A stretch of 64,000 nt of DNA from Sedimentimonas flavescens (GCF_019264375.1 NZ_JAHVAI010000001.1:543847-607846); one strand, 5' to 3'; positions 42,812 to 52,403 are shown, counted from the first letter of the stretch. The notes: generated by a model not told the origin, from the sequence alone. Numbers and translations: made by a program.

Positions 42812-44491
42812 TCAGGTCACGTGATTGGTGCGGTTGTAGACGTTGAACTTGCCGGTCGGGGCATAGAGGCCCTTCACGCGGGCTTTCTCTTCCAGCGTCT
42901 CGGCGTCGTAGATCACCATCTCACCGTTCGGCTCTTTCGAGTCGCTCATGTTCCACTTGGACACCCACACTTCCGTGCCGTCCTTGTTGAACTCGAAGTG
43001 AACCGCAGCGCTACCGGCTTCGTCCGTGACCTGAATAGTCTTGGCGATTTCGCCGGTCGCCTTGTCGATGACCTGGATCGACTGCTGCACTTCCGGATCC
43101 GGGTGCTTGGTCTGGTCAGCCCAGACGTACTTCGAATTCGGATGGGTGCGGATGAACAGGCCGGGGCCGTCCGTCTCGACCGTGTAGCAGACTTTCCACG
43201 CCTGGTCGGCATGGCCCTCGGGGTCGTTGCCCCAAACGGTCACGGTGCCTTCACCCAGGTGGGTGGTGCCGGCGACCGGGCCGCAGTTCGGGTCATCCCA
43301 GTTGGCGCCCGGGCCGGGGTGCGGCAGCGCGCCGACGTCGATCATCGCTTCAAGCTTGCGATCTTTGGTGTCGACCACGACCATCTTGTTCGAGGCATTC
43401 GCGGCGATCTGGAAGTAACGGCCGGTGGTATCGAAGAAACCATCGTGCAGGAACTTGGCCGAGTTGATTGCCTCGATGCGCAGGTTGTCGAGATCGGAGT
43501 AGTCCACCTGCCACATCTGACCCAGTTCCTTCACGGCCACCAGGAAGGTCGGCTCGTTCGGGGTGGTGTAGATGGCGGCCACGCGGGCTTCTTCGACATA
43601 GTTGCCGTCGACGTTGATACCGCGGGTCGAGACGACCTTGAGCGGTTCCATGGTCTCGGCATCGGCGATCACGAAGTGCGGCGGCCAGTAGCCCCCACCG
43701 ATCACGTACTTGCCGTCGCCCGAAACGGCCACGTCACGTGCGTCATGGGCGATGTCAACCTCGGCGACCAGCATCTTCTCGGGCGTCTGCCAGAGGTCGA
43801 TCTTGGTCATCTTGCCGTCGCGGCCCATGGTGTACCAGAAGCGGCCCGGGTTTTCGGTGTGCTCGGTGTTGTGGTGCTCGGAGGCCTTGATCACGTGCAC
43901 GGCGTAGCCGGTCGGGATGTGGGTCACGACTTCCTTGGTGTCGCCGTCGACGATGGCAACCTTGCCGACGTCACGCTCGATCACGACGAAGAAGTTTTCC
44001 CAGTTGCGGCCGTGCAGCGGCTCGGTCGGGTAGTCCTTCGGATCGACATAGACCTTGCGGCTGGCTTTCATCTGCTCAAGCGACCACTCCGGGGGCTTGG
44101 GCGCATCCATCTGGATGTAGGTCGCCATGTCCTTGATTTCCTGCTCGGACATGATGTCCGAGAAGTTGTTCATCCCGCCTTCGGTGCCGAAGGAGATGAT
44201 CTTTTCAAGGCGTTCCTGACCAAGCTGCAGCGTGCCGCCCTCGGTGACGGTGCCGTCGGCTGCGGTTTTCTTCCAATGCGGCTCGAGGTTCTTACCGGTG
44301 GCGCCTTTGCGCAGAACACCGTGGCAACCCGCGCACTGCTGGAAGTAAATCTCTTTGGAATGCTCGAAGGCTTCCGGGCTCAGCGTCGGGGCCTCCTGGG
44401 CAAAGGCAGGCAGCGCCACGCCGGTGAGCAGCACCGCGAGGCTGGCGACCGAGCCCAGGCCGAAGCGTTTCGTAATTCTCTCAAGTGACAT
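42812..44491 (-). CDS. nirS: NirS, cytochrome cd1 nitrite reductase
   Basis: A 559-residue periplasmic enzyme reducing nitrite to NO. The start at 44491 (MSLERITKRFGLGSVASLAV) has caggagag upstream. The haem c motif is CAGCH (53-57). The d1 propeller includes the axial histidine in VDIAHDARDVAVSGDG and the two active-site histidines in KFLHDGFFDTTGRYF and ALPHPGPGANW. An NNR palindrome lies 70 bases upstream. The next genes are a quinol-linked multihaem cytochrome and a cupredoxin. Confidence 0.97.
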   Translation of the reverse strand: MSLERITKRFGLGSVASLAVLLTGVALPAFAQEAPTLSPEAFEHSKEIYFQQCAGCHGVLRKGATGKNLEPHWKKTAADGTVTEGGTLQLGQERLEKIISFGTEGGMNNFSDIMSEQEIKDMATYIQMDAPKPPEWSLEQMKASRKVYVDPKDYPTEPLHGRNWENFFVVIERDVGKVAIVDGDTKEVVTHIPTGYAVHVIKASEHHNTEHTENPGRFWYTMGRDGKMTKIDLWQTPEKMLVAEVDIAHDARDVAVSGDGKYVIGGGYWPPHFVIADAETMEPLKVVSTRGINVDGNYVEEARVAAIYTTPNEPTFLVAVKELGQMWQVDYSDLDNLRIEAINSAKFLHDGFFDTTGRYFQIAANASNKMVVVDTKDRKLEAMIDVGALPHPGPGANWDDPNCGPVAGTTHLGEGTVTVWGNDPEGHADQAWKVCYTVETDGPGLFIRTHPNSKYVWADQTKHPDPEVQQSIQVIDKATGEIAKTIQVTDEAGSAAVHFEFNKDGTEVWVSKWNMSDSKEPNGEMVIYDAETLEEKARVKGLYAPTGKFNVYNRTNHVT

Positions 44492-44554
44492 GATCACTCT
44501 CCTGTGGGGGCGATGAGGCAGGTGCGACACTGCCCGGAGAGGGCGCGAGATACA

Positions 44555-44568
44555 TTGACCAAAGTCAA
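44555..44568. promoter_or_regulatory. NNR-type site upstream of nirS
   Basis: TTGACcaaaGTCAA, perfect inverted halves, centre 70 bases from the nirS start. Confidence 0.8.
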
Positions 44569-44661
44569 GTTTCTGTGAGGTCAGTTTGATGGTCCGATCC
44601 CGCGCAAAAACTTCTAATTATTGCAATATGTTACGAAAAAGCCGCTCCGGCGCGCCGAATT

Positions 44662-44675
44662 TTGACTTTCGTTAA
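44662..44675. promoter_or_regulatory. NNR-type site upstream of nnrS
   Basis: TTGACtttcGTTAA, followed by GG. The 16 bases TTGACTTTCGTTAAGG recur exactly at the norC promoter. The centre lies 92 bases from the nnrS start. Confidence 0.75.
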
Positions 44676-44760
44676 GGTCGAGCGAGAGGCGCCGACTCAT
44701 GGTCGGGAGGACATGTTGTTTTCGGGTCGCCGTGCGATCCAGAACCTGGAAGGCACCCCC

Positions 44761-45978
44761 ATGAGCGTATTCGCACGCATCCTCTCGGAAAGTTTTCGGA
44801 TTTTCTTTCTGGCCACACTGATCAGCGCGATCGTGTTGCTTGGCGTCTGGCTGTGGATCTACAGCGCAGACCTGATGGGTCTTGGCTCGACCGAATTTCC
44901 CTTTGCTCCGGCGGCGATGCACTGGCACGCGCATGAGATGATCTTTGGCTTTGCCACGGCGGCCGTCGGCGGATTCTTTCTGACTGCCGTGCCGAACTGG
45001 ACCGGCGCCGCCGGCGCGCGGTCGCGTTTCATAGGTACGGCCGCGGCGCTTTGGCTGGCCGCTCGGATCGCGGTGTGGTTCTCGGGGCTTCTGCCCCCCG
45101 GTGTCGTTGCAATCATCTGTCTCGCCTTCCTGCCGTTTCTGGGGGCGCGAATCGCGATGCTGCTATTCAAGCGGCCCAAACCGCAAAACGTGATCCTGCT
45201 GGCGGTCCTGGCGCTGATCTGGGCGGGAGAGCTTCTGGTTCAGGCCGACTGGATGGGCTGGAGCTGGGGCGATTCCGGGCGCGGGCTGCGGGTTGCGCTG
45301 CTCGCACTTGTCGCGCTGATCGCGGTGATCGGCGGGCGCGTGACCCCCGCCTTTACCCGCAACGCGATGATCCGCACCGGGCGCGAGCACGACCTGCCCG
45401 CAAGCGGTGGGCGACTTGATCTTGCAGGAAGTGCTGCGGCAATCGCCACCGCTGGCCTCGCCGCCCTGCCGATACCCGAGGTCATTCCGGGCGCGGCGGC
45501 CTGCATCGCCGGGGCGCTGGCGCTGATCCGGCTTGCGCGCTGGCAAAGTCGCTGGACGCGCCCCTTCGCGATTCTGTGGACGCTGCACCTGTCCTACGGC
45601 CTGCTCGGGCTTGGTCTGATTGCCCTTGGGCTGTCATGGATGGGAATCGGTTCTGAAATAGCGGCGATTCACCTGTTGGGAATCGGCGGGACGGGCGGGA
45701 TGATCCTGTCAGTGCTTAGCCGTGCAAGCCTTGGGCACACCGGGCGCCCCCTGATCGCACCGCGTCCGGTTGCAATCGCCTATGCGCTGATCCCGTCGGC
45801 TGCGGTCCTGCGCTGGCTGGCCCCGCAGGCGGGCACGCTCGAACCCCTGCTGACGATCGCTGCGGGCCTTCTGTGGCTGGCAGGCTTCAGCCTTGCGCTG
45901 GCGGCAATGGGGCCGATCCTGACCGCGCCCCGCGCGCCGCGCGAACCGGCCCCGCCCGTCCCGCCGCATCGTTCGTGA
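44761..45978 (+). CDS. nnrS: NnrS family haem-copper membrane protein
   Basis: A 405-residue protein with about twelve membrane helices. The start at 44761 (MSVFARILSESFRIFF) has ggaagg upstream; a longer frame would begin inside the NNR site and is unlikely. PAAMHWHAHEMIFGFATAAVGGFFLTAVPNW-like segments hold the conserved histidines (HWHAHE), and GGRVTPAFTRNA is a second family motif. NnrS proteins protect cells from NO stress and accompany nir and nor genes. The exact chemistry is unsettled. Confidence 0.93.
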   Translation: MSVFARILSESFRIFFLATLISAIVLLGVWLWIYSADLMGLGSTEFPFAPAAMHWHAHEMIFGFATAAVGGFFLTAVPNWTGAAGARSRFIGTAAALWLAARIAVWFSGLLPPGVVAIICLAFLPFLGARIAMLLFKRPKPQNVILLAVLALIWAGELLVQADWMGWSWGDSGRGLRVALLALVALIAVIGGRVTPAFTRNAMIRTGREHDLPASGGRLDLAGSAAAIATAGLAALPIPEVIPGAAACIAGALALIRLARWQSRWTRPFAILWTLHLSYGLLGLGLIALGLSWMGIGSEIAAIHLLGIGGTGGMILSVLSRASLGHTGRPLIAPRPVAIAYALIPSAAVLRWLAPQAGTLEPLLTIAAGLLWLAGFSLALAAMGPILTAPRAPREPAPPVPPHRS

Positions 45979-45997
45979 TCACGCACAGTTCACGAAC
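45971..45997. repeat. Inverted repeat at the nnrS end, before the norC promoter
   Basis: GTTCGTGA (45971-45978) and TCACGAAC (45990-45997) with an 11-base spacer. The left arm contains the nnrS stop and the right arm ends three bases before the norC NNR-type site. It may fold as a weak hairpin ending nnrS, though no T-tract follows. Confidence 0.5.
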
Positions 45998-45999
45998 GA

Positions 46000-46013
46000 T
46001 TGACTTTCGTTAA
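46000..46013. promoter_or_regulatory. NNR-type site upstream of norC
   Basis: TTGACtttcGTTAA, centre about 72 bases from the norC start; identical to the nnrS site. Confidence 0.8.
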
Positions 46014-46078
46014 GGCGGCTACCCCCCAGGCTCTGTCATCTGGGCAGACCGATCAACCGCTCCGAAAAGGAGAGCGCA

Positions 46079-46534
46079 ATGCGCGAAGTCATGACCAAGA
46101 GCATGGCCCGAAACATATTCTATGGCGGGTCACTGTTCTTCATCATCATCTTCCTGGGCCTCTCGGCGCAGACCCACATGTACATCCGTACCACCTCGAC
46201 CAACGAAGCCACACTTACGGACTCGGTCAAGGCGGGCAAGCGGATCTGGGAAGAGAAAGCCTGTATCAACTGCCACACCATCCTTGGTGAAGGCGCCTAT
46301 TTCGCCCCCGAACTGGCCAATGTGATGACCCGCTGGGGCGTCGATCCGGCCGACCATGAGGGAGCGATGGAATCGCTGAAGGCCTGGATGGATGCGATGC
46401 CCACGGGCATCGAAGGCCGCCGTCAGATGCCGCAATTCAATCTGACGGACGAAGAGTATCAGCAGCTCGCCGACTTCCTGCTCTGGGTCGATACTATCGA
46501 CGCCCAGGACTGGCCGCCGAATGATGCGGGCTGA
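46079..46534 (+). CDS. norC: NorC, cytochrome c subunit of NO reductase
   Basis: A 151-residue protein. An N-terminal membrane anchor (14-32) precedes a haem c motif CINCH (62-66), and MPQFNLTDEEY gives the methionine ligand. The start at 46079 has aaggagag upstream. NorC passes electrons to NorB. It is first gene of norCBQDEF. Confidence 0.96.
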   Translation: MREVMTKSMARNIFYGGSLFFIIIFLGLSAQTHMYIRTTSTNEATLTDSVKAGKRIWEEKACINCHTILGEGAYFAPELANVMTRWGVDPADHEGAMESLKAWMDAMPTGIEGRRQMPQFNLTDEEYQQLADFLLWVDTIDAQDWPPNDAG

Positions 46535-46546
46535 GGGAGAACCATC

Positions 46547-47905
46547 ATGAAATACGAATCGCAAAAAATCGCCTTGGCCTATATGGGCGTGGCACTGGGC
46601 CTCTTTCTGATCCAGGTCACAATGGGGCTCGTCATCGGCTGGATCTACGTCTCGCCGAACTTCCTGTCCGAGGTTCTGCCCTTCAACATCGGGCGGATGC
46701 TGCACACCAACGCGCTTGTCGTGTGGCTGATCACCGGCTTCTTCGGCGCTGCCTACTTCCTCATTCCGGAAGAATCCGAGCGTGAGATCCACTCGGTCAA
46801 GCTGGCCTACATTCAGCTGATCATTCTGGTTGTCGGCACGCTTGGCGCAGTCATCACCTACACCTTCAACCTGTTTGAGGGGAACATCCTGCTTGGCAAA
46901 GAGGGGCGCGAGTTCCTTGAGCAGCCGATGTGGGTGAAGGCCGGTATCGTCGTTGCCGCGCTGATCTTCCTCTACAACGTCTCGATGACGGTGCTGAAGG
47001 GTCGCAAGACCGCCATCACCAACATCCTGCTGCTTGGCCTCTGGGGCCTGGCGCTGCTGTTCCTCTTCGCCTTCTACAACCCGTCGAACCTCGCGCTCGA
47101 CAAACAATACTGGTGGTACGTCGTCCACCTGTGGGTTGAAGGCGTGTGGGAACTGATCATGGCCGCGATTCTCGCCTACCTGATGCTCAAGCTGACGGGC
47201 GTGGACCGCGAGATCGTGGAAAAATGGCTCTATGTCATCGTTGCTGCCGCGCTCTTCTCGGGCATCCTTGGTACCGGTCACCACTACTACTGGATCGGCG
47301 CACCGGGCTACTGGCAGTGGATCGGCTCGATCTTCAGCTCGCTTGAGATCATTCCGTTCTTCGCGATGATGGCCTTTGCCTTCGTCATGGTCTGGAAAGG
47401 CCGTCGTGACCACCCCAACAAGGCCGCCCTGCTGTGGTCGCTCGGTTGTGCCACGCTCGCCTTCTTCGGTGCCGGTGTCTGGGGCTTCCTGCACACGCTG
47501 CACGGGGTGAACTACTACTCGCACGGCACGCAGATCACCGCGGCGCACGGCCACCTTGCCTTCTTCGGCGCCTATGTCTCGCTGAACCTGGCGATCATGA
47601 GCTACGCTATCCCGATCCTGCGTGGCCGCGATCCCTACAACCAGGTGCTCAACATGGCCTCGTTCTGGCTGATGTCGGGCGGCATGACCTTCATGACCTT
47701 CACGCTGACCTTCGCTGGCACGGTGCAGACGCACATGCAGCGGGTTCTGGGCGATGGCTTCATGGACGTGCAGGAGCAACTCTGGGTCTTCTACGTCATG
47801 CGCTTCGGCTCGGGCGTGGCGGTCGTGGTCGGCGCTCTGCTGTTCATCTACGCTCTGGCGAAGCCTCGGCGTGAGGTGATCACCTCAGCCGCTCCGGCCG
47901 AGTGA
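46547..47905 (+). CDS. norB: NorB, catalytic subunit of NO reductase
   Basis: A 452-residue haem-copper-oxidase-family protein with twelve helices. Histidine ligands appear in GRMLHTNALVVW, GTGHHYYWIG and AAHGHLAFFG, and the conserved glutamates near the FeB site in HLWVEGVWEL. It reduces two NO to N2O at the inner membrane with electrons from NorC. The start has gagggagaacc upstream. Confidence 0.97.
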   Translation: MKYESQKIALAYMGVALGLFLIQVTMGLVIGWIYVSPNFLSEVLPFNIGRMLHTNALVVWLITGFFGAAYFLIPEESEREIHSVKLAYIQLIILVVGTLGAVITYTFNLFEGNILLGKEGREFLEQPMWVKAGIVVAALIFLYNVSMTVLKGRKTAITNILLLGLWGLALLFLFAFYNPSNLALDKQYWWYVVHLWVEGVWELIMAAILAYLMLKLTGVDREIVEKWLYVIVAAALFSGILGTGHHYYWIGAPGYWQWIGSIFSSLEIIPFFAMMAFAFVMVWKGRRDHPNKAALLWSLGCATLAFFGAGVWGFLHTLHGVNYYSHGTQITAAHGHLAFFGAYVSLNLAIMSYAIPILRGRDPYNQVLNMASFWLMSGGMTFMTFTLTFAGTVQTHMQRVLGDGFMDVQEQLWVFYVMRFGSGVAVVVGALLFIYALAKPRREVITSAAPAE

Positions 47906-47931
47906 TGCAACCCAAGACAGGACATCAGGAT

Positions 47932-48738
47932 ATGAACGCGCACAACATCACGAAGGAGGGGGCGGCAGCCCCCTTCTACCTCCCCCAGAGCGACGAATGC
48001 GACGTCTTTGCCGCTGCCGCCGCCTGCGATCTTCCCGTCTTGCTCAAGGGCCCCACGGGCTGCGGCAAGACCCGCTTCGTCGCCCATATGGCGGCCAAGC
48101 TTGGCCGGCCGCTCTACACGGTTGCCTGCCACGATGATCTTTCCGCCGCCGACCTGATCGGTCGCTACCTGCTCAAGGGTGGCGAGACCGTCTGGGTCGA
48201 TGGCCCCCTGACCCGCGCCGTCCGCGAAGGCGCGATCTGCTATCTCGATGAGGTGGTCGAGGCGCGCAAGGACGTCACCGTCGTGCTGCACCCGCTCACC
48301 GACGACCGCCGGATCCTGCCGATCGACCGCACCGGCGAGGAACTGGAGGCCGCGCCCGGCTTCATGCTGGTTGCCTCCTATAACCCCGGCTATCAGAATA
48401 TCCTCAAGACCCTGAAACCCTCGACCCGTCAGCGTTTCGTCGCGATGGAGTTCGACTTCCCCGCCGCGGAGCACGAAATCCCCGTGGTGGCCCGCGAATC
48501 CGGCCTGCCCGAGGAACGCGTCAAGCCGCTCGTGCGGCTCGCGGGCAAGCTGCGCGCGCTCAAGGGGCAGGATCTGGAAGAGGGAGTTTCGACCCGCCTT
48601 GTCGTCTATGCCGCAACGCTGATCGCGCGCGGTATGCCGATCGAGCGGGCCATCGACACCGCGATGATCGAACCCCTTTCGGATGATGAGGATGTGAAAC
48701 GCGGGCTCCGCGATCTCGTTACGGCCATTTTCGGGTGA
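47932..48738 (+). CDS. norQ: NorQ, MoxR-type AAA+ ATPase for NO reductase assembly
   Basis: A 268-residue protein with Walker A GPTGCGKT (40-47), Walker B AICYLDEVVEA and sensor region DRRILPID. The start at 47932 (MNAHNITKEG) was preferred for family length; in-frame GTG and ATG codons overlapping the norB stop (47902, 47905) are alternatives. NorQ works with the vWA protein NorD to activate NorCB, probably by FeB insertion. Confidence 0.93.
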   Translation: MNAHNITKEGAAAPFYLPQSDECDVFAAAAACDLPVLLKGPTGCGKTRFVAHMAAKLGRPLYTVACHDDLSAADLIGRYLLKGGETVWVDGPLTRAVREGAICYLDEVVEARKDVTVVLHPLTDDRRILPIDRTGEELEAAPGFMLVASYNPGYQNILKTLKPSTRQRFVAMEFDFPAAEHEIPVVARESGLPEERVKPLVRLAGKLRALKGQDLEEGVSTRLVVYAATLIARGMPIERAIDTAMIEPLSDDEDVKRGLRDLVTAIFG

Positions 48739-50696
48739 GGCAAGCCGTGACCGGGATCGACTTCGAGCCATGGGAACCCGAAGAAAGCGTCGGGAAACTA
48801 TGGCACGCCCTTGCCAGCCGTTTTGACGCCCCCGAGGCGTATGACGGAGCCCGTGTCGACCTCTCCGAGGTCGGCGGACGGCTGGCAGTCCTTTTCCGCG
48901 CCCTGGGGGGTGCTGCGGCCTGCGAAATCCGGCCGGTGTCCGAGGAGGTCAGCCACCACCGGCTGTCCTTCCTGCGCCGCCTGGGAACCGAGGCCGAGGC
49001 CCTCCCGCGCGCAAGCCTTGATGGGGAGGCCCTGCGCCTTCCCGTCTCCTTGTCCCTTTTCCCCGCGCGTGAGGCCAATGCCGCCACATATGTCTGGCTG
49101 GCCGCGATTTCGGCGCGCGCTCCGGGCGGCATCACCCTGCCCGAGGATCTCTTGCAGGCCGATCTTGCGCGGATTGCGCTGGCGCGCCGCATGGTGGCCG
49201 ACACATTGACCGAGGCGCCGGGCTTCCGCAGCCTCTACTCCGACCTTTGCGCCGCTACGCTTGCGCTGCGCCCGCGCCCCTCGCTGCCCGCCGCCGAGGC
49301 GGCCGTCGAGGCGCTGATCCGCGCGACGCTTGGCGATTCGACCCCGCTGTCCGATATGGCGCGCGGCTACGAGGCCGCGATGAAAGAGGGGCGGCTGAAC
49401 ACCCTGAGCACGCCGCGCGGCTATCAGCCCGCGCGCCCGGTCTCGCTCTGGCCCGATCTGCGTCGCGTCGAAACCTCGGCCGAGAACGCCGTAGAGACCC
49501 GCGATGCCGAGTCAGAGAACCTGATCGACGAGAACCCCGGAGAAAAGACCCATCGCGCCCGTCGTCGCAAGGCCGACCAGGTTGAGCGCAACGACAGCTT
49601 CATCCTGCACAAGTTCGAAGCGATCCTGAGCTGGGCCGAATTCATCAACCTCAACCGCCGGGTCGATGACGACGATCCCGACAGCGCCAAGAAGGCCGCC
49701 GACGATCAGGAAGAGATCGGGCTGGGGCAAATCTCCAAGGCGCCCGCGACGCGGCTCAAGCTGCACCTCGACCTTGCGCCCGAAGATGTGGACCGCGAGC
49801 GCCTGGCGGGCAAGTTCCTCTACCCCGAATGGGATGTGCGCACGGGCGCCTACCTGCCCGATCATTGCAGCGTCTTTGCCAGCCCTGCCGAGGTGCGGCC
49901 AGATGCGCCGTCGCCCAGTGCGGACCCGCGCGCCAACCGCCGCATCCGCGCGGTCAAACGCCAGTTCGAAGCGCTGCGGCCCGGCCGCATCTCGACCTCC
50001 GGGCATCTGGATGGCGATGAGCTGGACATGGAGGCCGCCGTTCGCGCGCGTGCCGACCTGCTGGCGACCGGCGAAGCATCGGAGCGGATCTGGCGCCAGA
50101 CCCGCCCGCTCAAGCGCGATCTTGCGGTGTCGATCCTGCTCGATGTGTCGCGCTCTACGGAAAGCGCCGTGTCGGGCCGCGCCGTAATCGACATCGAACG
50201 CGAGGCGCTGGCCGCATTGGCCTGGGGTCTTGATGCCTGCGGCGATGATTTCGCGATCCATGCGTTCTCGTCGCTCAAGCGCAACCGGGTCTACATGCTG
50301 AACTGCAAGGAATTCGGCGAGCCGATGGGCCCTGCGATCGAGGAGCGTATCGCCTCGCTCCGCCCGGGCTTCTACACCCGGCTTGGCGCCGCGATCCGCC
50401 ACAGCTCGGCCGATCTTTCGCGTCAGGCGCGCAAACGGCGCCTGCTGCTGGTAATCACCGACGGCAAGCCCAACGACCTCGACCATTACGAGGGCCGCCA
50501 CGGCATCGAGGACAGCCGCATGGCGGTGCTCGAGGCGCGCCGCGCGGGCCATTCGGTCTTTGGCATCACCATCGACCGCGAGGGCAAGTCCTGGTTCCCG
50601 CGGATCTTCGGGCGCGGCGGCTTCGCCGTGATCCCGCATCCCGATCACCTGACCGCCGCCCTCCCCGAGATCTACCGGCAACTGGTGGGAGCATGA
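48735..50696 (+). CDS. norD: NorD, von Willebrand A domain assembly factor
   Basis: A 653-residue cytoplasmic protein. The start is GTG at 48735 in a four-base overlap (GTGA) with norQ; a second GTG at 48747 is possible. The C-terminal vWA domain has the MIDAS motif DVSRS in SILLDVSRSTES, and later VITDGKPND. The middle is acidic and charged. NorD pairs with NorQ for NO reductase activation. Confidence 0.93.
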   Translation: MRQAVTGIDFEPWEPEESVGKLWHALASRFDAPEAYDGARVDLSEVGGRLAVLFRALGGAAACEIRPVSEEVSHHRLSFLRRLGTEAEALPRASLDGEALRLPVSLSLFPAREANAATYVWLAAISARAPGGITLPEDLLQADLARIALARRMVADTLTEAPGFRSLYSDLCAATLALRPRPSLPAAEAAVEALIRATLGDSTPLSDMARGYEAAMKEGRLNTLSTPRGYQPARPVSLWPDLRRVETSAENAVETRDAESENLIDENPGEKTHRARRRKADQVERNDSFILHKFEAILSWAEFINLNRRVDDDDPDSAKKAADDQEEIGLGQISKAPATRLKLHLDLAPEDVDRERLAGKFLYPEWDVRTGAYLPDHCSVFASPAEVRPDAPSPSADPRANRRIRAVKRQFEALRPGRISTSGHLDGDELDMEAAVRARADLLATGEASERIWRQTRPLKRDLAVSILLDVSRSTESAVSGRAVIDIEREALAALAWGLDACGDDFAIHAFSSLKRNRVYMLNCKEFGEPMGPAIEERIASLRPGFYTRLGAAIRHSSADLSRQARKRRLLLVITDGKPNDLDHYEGRHGIEDSRMAVLEARRAGHSVFGITIDREGKSWFPRIFGRGGFAVIPHPDHLTAALPEIYRQLVGA

Positions 50697-51253
50697 CCGA
50701 CACGACACCCGAGGCCCATCCGCTCGAACAGCTTCCCGGCGATCTGATGATGTGGGTGCTGATCGTGTCGGAACTGCTTGTCTTCGGGGCGGGGCTCGCG
50801 GCCTTCCTGAGCGTTCGGATCACCGACCCGGCGGGCTTCGCGAGCGCGCAGGATCATCTCCATCGCGCGGCCGCGGGGATCAACACGCTGGTCCTGGTCA
50901 CCTCGGGTTTTCTTGCCGCCCTGGCGGTGCGCGCGGCCGAGCATGGCCGGATCGCCCGCACCCGGATGTGGCTTTCCGCGGCCTCGCTGCTCGGGGTTGT
51001 GTTCCTGGTGATCAAGACCTTCGAGTTTATCGAGAAGGCGCAGCAGGGCATCGGGATCGAGACTAGTACCTTCTTTACCTTCTATTACCTGATGACCGGT
51101 TTTCATGCCGCGCATGTCGTCGCCGGGATCGTCATCCTGGGCCTCGTCGGCATCCGCTGCACTCCGCGCACGGTCGAGGTCGGCGCCGCCTTCTGGCACA
51201 TGGTCGATCTGGTCTGGGTGCTGCTTTTCCCGGTGATCTATCTGTTGAGGTAA
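50693..51253 (+). CDS. norE: NorE, cytochrome oxidase subunit III-like protein
   Basis: A 186-residue membrane protein with five helices (GDLMMWVLIVSELLVFG; FYYLMTGFHAAHVVAGI; FWHMVDLVWVLLFPVIY). These match the NorE branch of the subunit III family. ATGA overlap with norD. NorE supports full NO reductase activity; its mechanism is unknown. Confidence 0.92.
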   Translation: MTDTTPEAHPLEQLPGDLMMWVLIVSELLVFGAGLAAFLSVRITDPAGFASAQDHLHRAAAGINTLVLVTSGFLAALAVRAAEHGRIARTRMWLSAASLLGVVFLVIKTFEFIEKAQQGIGIETSTFFTFYYLMTGFHAAHVVAGIVILGLVGIRCTPRTVEVGAAFWHMVDLVWVLLFPVIYLLR

Positions 51254-51256
51254 GCG

Positions 51257-51529
51257 ATGAAGCTGCTGTCTGATCCGCTGATGCGTGCCTGGGTCTGGCT
51301 TGTGGGGCTTTCGCTCGGCTCCACCGTCATCGCCACTTCGGTCGCGCGGATCGAGGGCGTGGGCATCACCCTTGCTGGAGCTACGATCCTTGTGCTGGCC
51401 TGGGCCAAGGCCCGGGTCATCCTGTCTCGCTATCTGGGGCTTGCACAGGCGCCCTTCTGGCATCGCGGCTTTTCGATCGTGCTGGCGATCTATTGCGCGG
51501 GCCTGCTGGGGCTTTACCTGATCGCCTGA
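51257..51529 (+). CDS. norF: NorF, small membrane protein of NO reductase operon
   Basis: A 90-residue protein with three helices (about 12-28, 33-52, 68-88), starting three bases after norE. RIEGVGITLAGATILVLAWAKARVIL matches the DUF4405/NorF-like C-terminal protein of nor operons (compare cytochrome oxidase subunit IV). It ends five bases from the convergent regulator gene. Confidence 0.85.
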   Translation: MKLLSDPLMRAWVWLVGLSLGSTVIATSVARIEGVGITLAGATILVLAWAKARVILSRYLGLAQAPFWHRGFSIVLAIYCAGLLGLYLIA

Positions 51530-51533
51530 GCGA

Positions 51534-52235
51534 TCAGGGCTTCGACCAAGCGGTCGCGGGGTCTTCCTCGGAATAGTCGCGCAGCAACGAGATATCGTCG
51601 ATCACCGCGACGTTCTGACGGATGCGCACGCCCTGATCGCGCAGCTTGGCAAAGGCGCGGCTCAGGCTTTCGGGCTTCATGCCCAGACGCCCGGCAATCA
51701 GCACCTTGTCATAGGGCAGCGTCACCTCGCACTTACCCTCGCCGCAAGGCGCGAGATCAAGCAGGAATTCCGCAACCCGCTGCGCCCCGGTCTGCGCCTT
51801 GAGCTGCTCGATCTGACCAACAAGGCGATGCAGATGTGCGAAGGTCGCAGACAGCAGCGCCACGGCAAGCTCGGGCTCGTTCTGGATCAGCCGCAAGAAC
51901 ACTTCGGTGTCGATACGGATCAGGCGGCAATCCGTCGCGCATTCCGCCGAGACCGGATAGGGATCGTTCTTGAACGCGACCGCCTCGCCGAAGCTGTCGC
52001 CGCGGGTAAAGACCCCCACGACCGCCTCGGCCCCGTTCGGCGCGATGCGATAGAGCTTCACCCAACCCTCGGCGACGATATAGACGCCGGTCGCGGTTTC
52101 GCCCTGCAGGAAGATCGTCGCGCCGCGCTCAAGCTCGCGCATCCGGGCCTGCGCCAGAATACGGTCCAACGCGTGGGCCGGGACGTTCGCCAGCAAGAGC
52201 GACTGGCGAGCGACTGCTTGAAGTGATTGCGGCAT
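51534..52235 (-). CDS. nnrR: NNR/DNR-type Crp-Fnr regulator of denitrification
   Basis: A 233-residue protein: cyclic-nucleotide-binding-like sensor domain (1-130; ERGATIFLQGETATGVYIVAEG), dimer helix, and a C-terminal winged helix (DKVLIAGRLGMKPESLSRAFAKL). The N-terminal cysteine cluster of oxygen-sensing FNR proteins is absent, which fits the haem-based NO sensors NNR/DNR. The recognition helix ESLSR fits TTGAC-type half-sites, seven of which occur in this window. It is convergent to norF. Confidence 0.88.
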   Translation of the reverse strand: MPQSLQAVARQSLLLANVPAHALDRILAQARMRELERGATIFLQGETATGVYIVAEGWVKLYRIAPNGAEAVVGVFTRGDSFGEAVAFKNDPYPVSAECATDCRLIRIDTEVFLRLIQNEPELAVALLSATFAHLHRLVGQIEQLKAQTGAQRVAEFLLDLAPCGEGKCEVTLPYDKVLIAGRLGMKPESLSRAFAKLRDQGVRIRQNVAVIDDISLLRDYSEEDPATAWSKP

Positions 52236-52403
52236 CGCGATTCCTTTCTTGCGACTTATGCCGAATCCAAGCGGCAGATGGAATAGTCAGGGCTTTCATC
52301 CCGACGTAAAGGATAGCGCCGACGCGGCGGGGGCAAGAGGCGTCGGACGGAATTTTCACCAAATGGTCAGCAAGGCGACAGTGCGCCGAGTTCGCCGGAT
52401 GCC

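Noticed and set aside
40895..44488. A 1197-codon open frame antisense to nirS and the multihaem cytochrome gene
   Set aside because: It mirrors strong codon bias of two well-identified genes on the other strand and shows no family motif. Long antisense frames are common in GC-rich DNA.
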